Notes: generated from the letters alone by a model not told the origin. A stretch of 64,000 nucleotides of DNA from AP-15 sp963701815 (GCA_963701815.1 CAVPBN010000006.1:186001-250000), one strand, 5' to 3'. Shown: positions 48,938 to 56,591, numbered from the stretch's first letter. Numbers and translations: made by a program.

Positions 48938-49707
48938 CCTCCCCTCCGCTCCCGACCGCGCAGATAGGCGTCGAGCGACGGTCTTTGCAGGCGGCTCTTC
49001 GGTGTCGAGGGCGGGGCGGCGGCGGGCGCGTGCACCGCGCGCACATCGATACGGCCGATGCGGACGACGATCGTCGGCGCTTCTTCCGGCGCCGGCATCC
49101 CGCGAGCCGCAAAAGAGCGCAAGGCCCCGGCACCGAAATGGCGTTGGCGCGCGGCAGCGTCCGGGTTGAAGCGGAGCCGAGCCTCGGCGACGCCGCCGTC
49201 GGCGTCTCGTCCGCTCGCCGTCGGAAAGCCGGCGTCCTCGGTGCGCAACGAGCCGCCGGATGCAGCGGTCGGCGCCAAGGGCATCAGCCGCCCGACGCCA
49301 TCGCTCGCATCGTACCGTGTTCGGCCGGTTCCCGCCGCCGGTTCGGGATCGAGGCTGACGGTCGGAGCGGTTGCCGTGGACCGGGTGGCGGTCGGTCGCC
49401 GGGCGAAGTGCGGCGCGATCGGCGCTGGTGCTCCGGCGGCTTCTGCTCCATCCGGCGACAGGCGGCCGTCGCCGATATCGAAACTGGTTTCGAACGGCGA
49501 TGCCGCGATGGCAGCACGCCCTGCGGCGTCGCGTTCGCCCGCCTCGCCGACGTCCTCGATGTCGAGCCCGGTCGCCAGCGGGTCCGCGGCGCTCGACAGG
49601 TCCCCGGCAAAACCCGGCGGGTCAGCAAAGCGATGGCGCGGCCGCGGCTCGAGACCGGTTTCCCCGCCGGCGGCCCGCCCTACCAGGCGCGCGAGAAAGC
49701 CCGTCAC
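48934..49707 (-). CDS. Low-complexity protein of the injection operon, function unknown
   Basis: A 257-aa protein from GTG 49707 (GTGA overlap). The first residues are TGFLARLVGRAAGGETGL. The middle is Ala/Gly/Pro/Asp rich and probably disordered. The end is ordered: APTIVVRIGRIDVRAVHAPA, and LQRPSLDAYLRGRERR. A similar end ('IxVxIGRIEVRA ... LSLDDYLR') is what I recall from small eCIS-associated proteins adjacent to DUF4255. It is far too short and not helical enough for a classical tape measure. Function unknown; possibly a cap- or tail-assembly partner of the DUF4255 protein. Confidence 0.7.
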   Translation of the reverse strand: MTGFLARLVGRAAGGETGLEPRPRHRFADPPGFAGDLSSAADPLATGLDIEDVGEAGERDAAGRAAIAASPFETSFDIGDGRLSPDGAEAAGAPAPIAPHFARRPTATRSTATAPTVSLDPEPAAGTGRTRYDASDGVGRLMPLAPTAASGGSLRTEDAGFPTASGRDADGGVAEARLRFNPDAAARQRHFGAGALRSFAARGMPAPEEAPTIVVRIGRIDVRAVHAPAAAPPSTPKSRLQRPSLDAYLRGRERRGG

Positions 49708-50393
49708 AGAAGCCGCTCCAGATAGCGGCGCCGGCGGCGCTCGGGCATCGCCAGGATGTCCGCCTCCGCCCATCCGAAATGGGCCGCCAGCACCCGGACG
49801 TCGTCGATCAGCCGCTCGGCGTAGCCGGACAGTTCCTCCCAGAAAAAGCGGCCGATATCGACCGGCGCGACAACCTCGTTTGCACATTCCGGGCAAGTGA
49901 GCTTCAGTTCGAGCGAGGTGGCGTCGCAGAGCCGCGCGAGTTCGTCGTCGACAGCTCGTTTCGCCGCCGCATCCTGGGGCCCGCCGAGACGGCAGCGATC
50001 AGCCAGCAGGTCTGCTCCGGCCGCCGGATCGGCGACCCGCGCCGCCGCGGCAAGGTCATGGCTGTCGGGGACCCGGAACGTAACGTTGCCGCCATCGGTC
50101 GCAACGGCGCCCCGATCCTCTAAGACGACCCCGGAGATGTCGGGAAGCTCGAAGGCAACCTCGATCCGGCAGGCGCATGCCCGGCAGATCGCGATGCCGT
50201 CCAGAGTATTGCCGAACGCAGCCACCCGGCTGGCGAGCAGCAGCGCGTCGCGCCGATGAATCGGCAAGGCGGCAAGTTGGCCGCGCGTCAGCGATGTGAA
50301 TGCCGCAAGAAGCGAAAGCGTGCGGTCGAGCGGATGCTCCCGCTCGCCGCGCTCCCACAATCCGAGGACCGTCTGTGCATCCGGCATTGCCAA
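49704..50393 (-). CDS. Zinc-ribbon-like baseplate/assembly protein
   Basis: A 229-aa protein; start TTG 50393 is 5 nt after GAGGTG, with an in-frame ATG at 50387 as alternative. Two Cys pairs, AICRACACRIEVAFEL near residue 65 and LTCPECANEVVAPVDIGRFF near residue 170, form a probable zinc site. The C-terminus, LIDDVRVLAAHFGWAEADIL, MPERRRRRYLERLL, is the usual ending of small chaperone-like or T4-baseplate-like proteins between tube and cap genes. Possible tail assembly chaperone; not certain. It begins 9 nt after the tube-gene stop. Confidence 0.72.
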   Translation of the reverse strand: MAMPDAQTVLGLWERGEREHPLDRTLSLLAAFTSLTRGQLAALPIHRRDALLLASRVAAFGNTLDGIAICRACACRIEVAFELPDISGVVLEDRGAVATDGGNVTFRVPDSHDLAAAARVADPAAGADLLADRCRLGGPQDAAAKRAVDDELARLCDATSLELKLTCPECANEVVAPVDIGRFFWEELSGYAERLIDDVRVLAAHFGWAEADILAMPERRRRRYLERLL

Positions 50394-50402
50394 GGCGCCA
50401 CC

Positions 50403-50921
50403 TCAGGGTGCGAGCGTCGGCTCGGTCGGCTCGGTCACCGAAGCATCGCGCTCCCACCCCTCGTTCTCGAGTTTGACGTGCTGGATCGCGACCGCGTTCG
50501 CGTTGGCGTCGAGATCCGGCAGCGACTGGAATTCCGAAACCCAGCAGCGGAAAACCTTGTAGGCGATGACCTTCTGGCCGGCCTCGTTGTAGAGCTCGAT
50601 GATTACGTCTTTGCGGAAGTCCCTGAGCGACACCTCGGCCCCCAGCCCGTTGCCGAGGTTCCATACCTTGTTGGCCCAGTTCTCGAATTCCGGATCGTGG
50701 GTGACGCCGCGTTCGAGGGTGATCGGGTCGTACTCGGTCCGCCCCGGCGATTTCCGGGTCGTGCTGGGATCGCCGCCCTCGCGGTGCTTCACCACCTCGG
50801 TCGTGCGCTTCAGCATGCCGACCTTGCTCACGCCCGCGACGTAGCGGCCATCCCACTTCACCCTGAATTTGAAGTTCTTGTAGGGATCGAAGCGCTGCGG
50901 ATTGACACTGAATTGCGCCAT
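50403..50921 (-). CDS. Inner tube protein (gp19/Afp1 type)
   Basis: A 172-aa tube protein starting at ATG 50921 after GAGGTG. It has the gp19/Hcp-like beta barrel hallmarks: FDPYKNFKFRVKWDGRYVAG, VSKVGMLKRTTEVVKHREGG, PITLERGVTHDPEFENWANK and VFRCWVSEFQSLPDLDANAN, AVAIQHVKLENEGWER. Only one tube gene is present, against two (Afp1, Afp5) in Afp. It forms the hollow tube inside the sheath through which the spike and cargo pass. Confidence 0.94.
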   Translation of the reverse strand: MAQFSVNPQRFDPYKNFKFRVKWDGRYVAGVSKVGMLKRTTEVVKHREGGDPSTTRKSPGRTEYDPITLERGVTHDPEFENWANKVWNLGNGLGAEVSLRDFRKDVIIELYNEAGQKVIAYKVFRCWVSEFQSLPDLDANANAVAIQHVKLENEGWERDASVTEPTEPTLAP

Positions 50922-50932
50922 CGCTGTTCACC

Positions 50933-52637
50933 TCAAGACGAGCTGGTCGGTAGGGCGAGCTGCTCGATTTGCAGCACGACAAATTCCGCCGGCCGCAGCG
51001 GCGCGAACCCGACGACGATGTTCACCACGCCGATGCTTTGGTGGTAGGCAGTCGTCGTCTCGCTGTCGCATTTCACCAGGTAGGCGTCCTTCGGCGTTCC
51101 GCCGGCGAAGGCGCCTTGCGCGAACAGATTCTGCATGAACGACTGTACGTTCAGTCGGATCTGCGCCCACAGCGGCTCGTCATTGGGCTCGAAGACCACC
51201 CATTTGGTGCCGCGGAACAGGCTCTCCTCGATGTAAAGGGCGAGTCGTCGGACCGGCAGATATTTGTACTGATCGCTCAGAGCATCGGCGCCGCGCAGCG
51301 TGCGCGCGCCCCAGACGACATTGCCGACATTGAGAAAGCTGCGCAGACAGTTGACGCCAAGCGGATTGAGTTCGCCGTTCTCGTCATCCGTCATCGGCAC
51401 GCTGAACCCCTGGACGCCGACAAATCCCGCGGCAATGCCGGCCGGGGCCTTCCAGACGCCGCGGTTCGTGTCGGTCTGCGCGATGACTCCGGCCACGGCG
51501 CCCGACGGCGGGTAGTTGTTGAGCTGCCCCCTGCGCAGGGGATCGGCCTCGATCAAGGTCGGGAAGTAGATCGCGCCGTAGTCGCCGTTGGCCGTCAGGC
51601 CGAGCCCCGCCGGGCCCGCCGCGGCCTGCGACACGGTCAGCCAATCGCTCGGCGGATCGACCAGCAGCACGGCCCGCCGTTTCCTGCAATAGGCGAGCGC
51701 GAGCGGATAGACGTTGGCGAAGAACGGTCCCGCCGACGTCCAGTTCGGGGTGTCCGGCGGGATGCACAGCATATTGAAGATGTCGGCGTTCTCGAGCGCG
51801 TAGACGCCGTTCTTGCTGCCGTCGGTCGGCACGTAGACGCCTGGATCGGTAATGATCGCACTGTCGACGCCGCCGCTGAGGTTGGGCCATGCTCCGAGCG
51901 TGCCGGGAGGATTGGGCGGTGAGGGAAGCGTCGACGGCGTCGGGGTCGCGGTCGGCGCAGAAGCCGGCAGCTGCGGCGTGCCATCGGGCCTCGATTGCAC
52001 GCGAATAAGCTGCAATTCGAGGTTGAGCACCTGGTCGACGCGGCGCGTTCCGTCGATGATCGACACGTTGCGGATCGTTTCTCCGACGCCGCTGCCGGTG
52101 TCGGTGACGAGAACATCGAACAGATCGGCGGCGCTCGCATAGCCCAGGCCCGCCAGCACGGTCGGGTCGAGTGTGCTTTGAACGACGATGTGCGCCTGCA
52201 CCAGATTGCCCCAGACCCCGGGATTGGCCGCCTGCAGCGCCAGCCCGATCGAAGTCGGGCCCGGATTCGTCCATCCGAGCCACCCCGTCCTGTTGCGACG
52301 GCAGCGAGAAGCCGCCGGAAGCGCTCGATTGGCTGGAGCTGCTGGTGCTGCTGCTCGAGGAGGCCTGGCCCGCCGCCCAGATCCTCACGATGACCGCCTG
52401 GCCGCCGCCATTGGCGAAAAAATCCCGCACCGCGTAGGACAGCGGGCAATTGACCGCGAGCCCGCCGAAAATACGGCCAAAGTCGCCAAAATTATTGACG
52501 ATGGTCGGCATGTTCGTCGGACCGCGGGACGCTCGTCCGACAAGCGCGGCGATCGAGGTCGGGACACCCGTGATGGCGTGAACGCCGCTCGGCAACTCTT
52601 CTACGTAGACGCCCGGATAGGTCAGGGTGACGGGCAT
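50933..52637 (-). pseudogene. Contractile sheath protein, one frameshift
   Basis: ATG 52637 follows AGGAAAGG. First frame: TLTYPGVYVEELPSGVHAIT, GVPTSIAALVGRASRGPTNM, NNFGDFGRIFGGLAVNCPLS, YAVRDFFANGGGQAVIVRI, then a Ser tract (52,318-52,370). Between ~52,255 and 52,310 the frame shifts; then TSIGLALQAANPGVWGN, SAADLFDVLVTDTGSGVGET, NIFNMLCIPP and the diagnostic sheath C-terminus GVNCLRSFLNVGNVVWGART, YLPVRRLALYIEESLFRGTK, WVVFEPNDEPLWAQIRLNVQ, SFMQNLFAQGAFAGGTPKDA. ~568 aa if restored. It is the only sheath gene, so if the frameshift is real no particle can contract; a sequencing indel near the repeat is at least as likely. Confidence 0.88.
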
Positions 52638-52954
52638 GCGTTACGTCCTTTCCTCCAAGGTCGATCGGGCCGGCCGGGTTGCTTCTCCTCGCTCTCCTGC
52701 CGGCCGGGGCGCTGCCCGGCAGGAGATCGTGAGTAGATCTCGTGGCCATCCTTCAGCGTGGTGCGCCGCACCGTGCCGCTGGTCTCGAGCAGGGCGAGCG
52801 CCGCGCGCACCCGCTCGCGGTTGGCGCCGCGATGCTCTTCCTGCAGCCACCAGCGCATGATCCCCTCGATACCGTCGGCCGCCTGCGGGTTGCGCCCGAG
52901 ATAGTCGGCGATCTCCCCGGCGAGGCTTTGCGTCAGTTCCTGATCCGTCGGCAT
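52622..52954 (-). CDS. Small winged-helix-like protein at head of injection operon
   Basis: A 110-aa protein from ATG 52954. EIADYLGRNPQAADGIEGIM, RWWLQEEHRGANRERVRAAL, ALLETSGTVRRTTLKDGHEI, YSRS suggest a small winged helix (helix, helix, beta wing); the rest is a basic tail whose end overlaps the sheath start by 16 nt. Small proteins of this look are familiar at the front of eCIS operons, but the role is not known. The sigma-54 promoter at 52970-52984 predicts a transcript start only ~4 nt before this ATG, so translation would be almost leaderless. Confidence 0.65.
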   Translation of the reverse strand: MPTDQELTQSLAGEIADYLGRNPQAADGIEGIMRWWLQEEHRGANRERVRAALALLETSGTVRRTTLKDGHEIYSRSPAGQRPGRQESEEKQPGRPDRPWRKGRNACPSP

Positions 52955-52969
52955 GGCGGATCGCTCAGG

Positions 52970-52984
52970 GCAAATCGCGTGCCA
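52970..52984 (-). promoter_or_regulatory. Sigma-54 promoter of the injection-system operon
   Basis: On the minus strand the sequence is TGGCACG-CGAT-TTGC, identical to the consensus -24 (TGGCACG) and -12 (TTGC) blocks with the correct 4-nt spacer. The expected transcript start is near 52958. It is the only such site I found and lies directly ahead of the operon and downstream of a sigma-54 activator gene. Confidence 0.85.
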
Positions 52985-53109
52985 CCCGGCTCGATCGTAC
53001 AACCGATTGATAATCATGACGTTCGTCGGGTCCGACCCGAGGCTGCCGGGGGATTTCTTCCCCGCGATCCGGGCCACGCCCACCCCGGGGCCGGGGAATT
53101 GCGGGGAAA

Positions 53110-53138
53110 ATCGGGTGAGGAGAAATTCCCTACCCGAT
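53110..53138. promoter_or_regulatory. Candidate upstream activator site (inverted repeat)
   Basis: ATCGGGT (53110-53116) and ACCCGAT (53132-53138) form an inverted repeat with a 15-nt centre, ~126-154 bp upstream of the -24 element, the usual distance for an enhancer of sigma-54 activators. Assignment to the adjacent activator is inference. Confidence 0.45.
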
Positions 53139-53352
53139 GGGGATGACTTTCCACTCTGGACGGAGCGCGGCGCAGGACATAACTTCGAAATGCTCGAGGT
53201 AGAGCCGCCGGATAACGACGATGGGTTCGAATCCCATGCTCAACGGGCTGCGCGGCAGGAGGTCGCCGTCAGGCGTTCTTCTGCCGCAGTAGCTCACCGG
53301 GGCGGTCGTACGGGGAGGATCGAGCGCAAGCGGCGTCGGCCAGGCCGATGGG

Positions 53353-54372
53353 TCAGCCCCGCGATCGCAGCGCCGGAAGGCCGACCGGCCCGCCGGTATC
53401 GAATTTTTGACGCTGGATGCCGTATTTTCGCAGCAGCTTCGACAGATCGCTGCGATCCTTGCCCGCCAGGCGCGCGGCCAATGACACGTTGCCCCGCGAT
53501 CTTTCCAGCAGGGCCGTGATGTAGGATTGCTCGAAGGCGGCAACGGCGCGCGCCTTGGCCCGCTTGAAGCCGTCGTCGGCCGCGAACGCGGCCGCCTCGC
53601 CGCGGTCGGACAGCGTGCCGATCGCCGATATGCGAACCACCAGGCTCGGCTCGAGCAGATAGTGCCTCAAGATCAGGTTCTCGAGTTCGCGCACATTGCC
53701 GGGCCAGGCATGCGCGGTCAGCACCTCGACCGACATCGGATGCAACCGTTTCGCCGCTTCCTTGGATTCGCGATTGAGCCGGTCGACGACATGTTCGGCC
53801 AGCATCATCACGTCTCCGGGCCGCTCGCGCAGCGGCGGCAACGAGATCGCCAGCGCATTGAGGCGAAACAACAGATCGGAGCGGAACCCCCCGCTTCTGA
53901 CCATCGCACGCAGATCCGCGTTCGTCGCGCCGATCACCCGCACATCTGCGGCGACGACCGTTGTGCCGCCGACCGGCCGATAAACCTTGTCTTGCAGGAA
54001 ACGAAGCAGCGCCACCTGCGCGCGGGGCGACATCGCCTCGATCTCGTCGAGGAGCAGCGTGCCGCCGCTCGCCTGGGCGATGATTCCGGGCCTCGCTTCG
54101 CGCGCATCGGTGAACGCGCCGCGCGCATGGCCGAACAATTCGCTCTCGACCAGGGCATCCGGCAGCGCGCCGCAGTTGACGGGGATGAACGGGAACCGGC
54201 GCCGCGCGCCCAGATAATGGATGGCGCGCGCGGCCAGTTCCTTACCGGTGCCGGTTTCGCCCTCGATCAGGACCGTATGATCGCAATCCGCGAACCGCTC
54301 GATCAGCGCAAGCGCATCAAGGAACGGCGGCGATCGGCCGATCAGTTTCAAGCGAGCAAAGTCCACCATCAT
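53353..54372 (-). CDS. Sigma-54-dependent transcriptional activator (AAA+ and Fis domains)
   Basis: A 339-aa activator, starting at ATG 54372, or ATG 54369, which is better spaced from GGAGGT. There is no N-terminal receiver, GAF or PAS domain, as in PspF. AAA+ core: LIEGETGTGKELAARAIHYL (Walker A), ESELFGHARGAFTDAREARP (GAFTGA loop, here GAFTDA, sigma-54 contact), GGTLLLDEIEAMSPRAQVAL (Walker B), LFRLNALAISLPPLRERPGD and HAWPGNVRELENLILRHYLL. The Fis-type HTH is at the end: YITALLERSRGNVSLAARLA, GKDRSDLSKLLRKYGIQ. It should drive the injection operon from the site at 52970-52984. Lack of a sensor domain implies control by a separate protein or by expression level. Confidence 0.93.
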   Translation of the reverse strand: MMVDFARLKLIGRSPPFLDALALIERFADCDHTVLIEGETGTGKELAARAIHYLGARRRFPFIPVNCGALPDALVESELFGHARGAFTDAREARPGIIAQASGGTLLLDEIEAMSPRAQVALLRFLQDKVYRPVGGTTVVAADVRVIGATNADLRAMVRSGGFRSDLLFRLNALAISLPPLRERPGDVMMLAEHVVDRLNRESKEAAKRLHPMSVEVLTAHAWPGNVRELENLILRHYLLEPSLVVRISAIGTLSDRGEAAAFAADDGFKRAKARAVAAFEQSYITALLERSRGNVSLAARLAGKDRSDLSKLLRKYGIQRQKFDTGGPVGLPALRSRG

Positions 54373-54610
54373 GGACCTCCGTGCACCCTTCTGGGTGACC
54401 CTTGGTCAGGCGTTTGGCGAGGCGATGCCCGTGCGACGGGACGCCGGGCGTGACAAGGTTGAGCCGGAAGCGGCTCGAGGGTCGTGACGATATCAGTCGC
54501 AGCCGAACGTCACGCTCAATTTTAACCATCCGCCGGCGGCCTGAGTGTGAAACCGATCTCACGCAAATCGGCCGAACGCGGCTTGCACGCGCTCAAATCG
54601 GCAAGTCTTC

Positions 54611-54648
54611 ATCAAGAGCGAAGAGCTGGATCAAGAGCGAAGAGCTGG
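54611..54648. repeat. Perfect 19-bp tandem duplication
   Basis: ATCAAGAGCGAAGAGCTGG occurs twice without a gap (54611-54629, 54630-54648). It lies in a ~330-bp stretch (54373-54700) in which I see no gene. The repeat is upstream of the activator gene's start and could be a binding site or just slippage. Confidence 0.8.
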
Positions 54649-54700
54649 CCGCCGTCCTACTCGGCCGCGAGAAACCTGCTGATCGAGGACGAAGAGCCGG

Positions 54701-54958
54701 TCAGTAGCCGCCACCATGCCACGCCATCGGGCCAGGCTCGGCGCAACGCCAGCCCGGCGAGCCGGGAGAAGCCGAGCAGTGCCGCTCCGACATGCATTGA
54801 TCGAAGGCGGGACCGGCGGGCATCCCGACCAGCGCGGCTGCGTATTGCCGGCAGATCGCCTCGATCCCGGCTGAATAAGCAGCATCGGGGTCGGGTTGCC
54901 CGCCGGCGGCAACTGGTGCGAACGACAGGAACAGCGCGCCCCAAAGGATCGATCTCAC
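54701..54958 (-). CDS. Small exported Cys-containing protein
   Basis: A GTG at 54958 begins RSILWGALFLSFAPVAAGG, a short signal peptide, followed by QPDPDAAYSAGIEAICRQYA, AALVGMPAGPAFDQCMSERH, CSASPGSPGWRC and a Gly/His end. Four Cys residues could form two disulfides. About 85 aa. No named family; small secreted proteins with this Cys spacing are common in alphaproteobacteria. The gene start is my choice; a longer frame goes upstream to 55060 without a leader-like sequence. Confidence 0.5.
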   Translation of the reverse strand: MRSILWGALFLSFAPVAAGGQPDPDAAYSAGIEAICRQYAAALVGMPAGPAFDQCMSERHCSASPGSPGWRCAEPGPMAWHGGGY

Positions 54959-55070
54959 GACGACCGCCGATGCGCTGCTGCGGCCGGAGTTGCGCGGGCC
55001 TTCTAGGGCGGCAGGAGGGTGGCCGGCGCGCGTCTCGCCATCGGTAAGGTCAAGCGTCATAATTCCCGAT

Positions 55071-55217
55071 ATGGGAACGCTGCTCCGATATCGGGCGGTC
55101 GCCGTCCTCCTTATTCTGCTGGCGGCGGCGGCATGTGCTCCGATAGGGCCCCCTCGCCTACCCTATCCGCAGCCTGACGACGATCACCCGCACGACGACG
55201 GAGACGGCAGCATGTAA
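55071..55217 (+). CDS. Small lipoprotein
   Basis: A 48-aa protein from ATG 55071: GTLLRYRAVAVLLILLAAAA then C, a clear lipobox (LAAAAC) at residue ~22, and a short mature part rich in Pro, Asp and His (PIGPPRLPYP, DDDHPHDDGD). Typical of tiny lipoproteins whose function is unknown. Divergent from the exported Cys protein. Confidence 0.55.
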   Translation: MGTLLRYRAVAVLLILLAAAACAPIGPPRLPYPQPDDDHPHDDGDGSM

Positions 55218-55348
55218 TCGAGCAACCGCACCGCCCGGTCATAAGCGACCGGATTAGACAATTTCCTGAATTACGATTTTGTCAAAGCCTGGCCAAGAAT
55301 AAATCCACGAATCACCGGCGTGGATGCCCTGTCGCTGGATCAAAGTCG

Positions 55349-55639
55349 TCAATTGTCTTTGGGCACCGCGTCCTCGACCGCTGTTTCGATGTGCGATATC
55401 AGGCCTTCGGCCATTTTCTTAATTGGCGCCGGCGCCACAGCTACCCCTACGGCCAGAATAAAAATCAGTGCGGTCAACCCGTAAACGAACTCTGTGAGCA
55501 CACCGGTCGCGCCAAAGATCAGCGGGATCAGCATACCGACTGCCGCGGTCTTCCATTGACCAGTCAAATATAAAAGGGCAACGAACATGACGATTGAAAT
55601 GATCAAGGGTTTGGCAAATCTGAATGCCAGGTCTCGCAA
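55349..55639 (-). CDS. Small membrane protein
   Basis: A 96-aa protein, start TTG 55639 with GGGAG ~8 nt upstream. Hydrophobic stretches AKPLIISIVMFVALLYLTG, TAAVGMLIPLIFGATGVL and LTALIFILAVGVAVAPAPI make two or three membrane helices. The C-terminus (KKMAEGLISHIETAVEDAVP) is a charged amphipathic helix. No family recognised. The next ~365 bp (55640-56004) hold no gene I can support. Confidence 0.6.
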   Translation of the reverse strand: MRDLAFRFAKPLIISIVMFVALLYLTGQWKTAAVGMLIPLIFGATGVLTEFVYGLTALIFILAVGVAVAPAPIKKMAEGLISHIETAVEDAVPKDN

Positions 55640-56004
55640 CGCTTACATCTCCCTTACGACGGCCTTCGGCCGGCCGTCTATTTGTCACGCCTAAAAGACC
55701 GGCGCGTCAGAACGATACTCCTGGTTCGTATCATGTGACAATTTAATTGCGATCCAACGTTTGTTGTCGAAAGGACCTGACCGACCTGACGTGTCGGTCA
55801 GGTAGTTCGCCGAACAACCGAGAGCGGCGGTCGGCCTCGCGATCAAAGCCATCGCCGTCGCCGGGTAGGCGGTGTCGCGATGCCGTTTATCCTCGGACGA
55901 CGAGAAATACGGTTTGACCGTTGCACTCCGCTGCGCCGTTGATAGGTTAGCGTCGCTGCCGGGCCGTCGGGGCCGGGCGGCGGCGAACACGGAAGGGGTT
56001 TTCG

Positions 56005-56508
56005 ATGAGTCACGATCTGCAGCAATTCGCGGCGGAATGCCACCGCATCCTTGCGGCCGATCCGGGCGTCGAGGGGCGCAAGCAGGTATGCGCGCTGGTG
56101 CGCGAGGTGTTGAGGGATGAGGAATTCATCACCACCCACCTCGGCGACGAGGTCCCCGACCGCAAAGTGCTGTACGAGGATCCGGAACTCGGCTTCTGCA
56201 TCCTCGCCCACGTCAACCACGGCGCGAAGGGCAGCAACCCGCACGATCACGGTCCGTCCTGGGCGATCTACGGTCAGGCGCGCGGCGAAACGATCATGAC
56301 CGATTACGAGCCGGTGGCCCGCCCCGGCGAGGGCCAGCCGGGCAAGGCGCGTCCAATCAGGGACTACCGGCTGACCCCCGGCATGGCCTATCTCTACAAC
56401 GAAGGCGATCTGCATTCGCCGCGACGCGAGGGCGCCACCCGGCTGATCCGCATCGAAGGCAAGAACATGGAAAAGATCCGCCGCTTCCCCTACGAGCGCG
56501 TCGCCTGA
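56005..56508 (+). CDS. Cupin-fold protein, cysteine-dioxygenase-like
   Basis: A 167-aa protein. The cupin metal motif is HVNHGAKGSNPHDHGPSWAI (His-x-His in HDH) near residue 75, with the second motif YLYNEGDLHSPRREGATRLI near 145. The preceding helical part (QFAAECHRILAADPGVEGRK, QVCALVREVLRDEEFITTHL) matches small cysteine-dioxygenase-like proteins of alphaproteobacteria. It probably binds Fe(II); whether it oxidises cysteine or another thiol/acid is open. Stands alone, followed by an inverted repeat at 56532-56556. Confidence 0.82.
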   Translation: MSHDLQQFAAECHRILAADPGVEGRKQVCALVREVLRDEEFITTHLGDEVPDRKVLYEDPELGFCILAHVNHGAKGSNPHDHGPSWAIYGQARGETIMTDYEPVARPGEGQPGKARPIRDYRLTPGMAYLYNEGDLHSPRREGATRLIRIEGKNMEKIRRFPYERVA

Positions 56509-56531
56509 TCCGCAAGGCTGCGAACAGCCGC

Positions 56532-56556
56532 CCCTGCCGGACGCGCCGCGGCAGGG
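56532..56556. terminator. Possible bidirectional terminator hairpin
   Basis: CCCTGCCG (56532-56539) and CGGCAGGG (56549-56556) form an 8-bp GC stem with a 9-nt loop between the convergent cupin gene and cyclase fragment. No T-run, so only tentative. Confidence 0.35.
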
Positions 56557-56591
56557 ACGGCCGCGCCGGCGATTTCGGCGCCGGCATCCGG

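Noticed and set aside
53221..53237. T-arm-like sequence ATGGGTTCGAATCCCAT
   Set aside because: No acceptor, D or anticodon arm on either strand around it; short palindrome only.
31561..54372. Prophage or pyocin-like tail cluster
   Set aside because: No capsid, portal, terminase, integrase, holin or endolysin; AAA+ ATPase, DUF4255, DUF6519 and Afp-type baseplate proteins point to eCIS.
31561..54372. Type VI secretion system
   Set aside because: No TssJLM membrane complex, no ClpV/TssB/TssC pair, no Hcp cluster; the ATPase is of the Afp15 kind.
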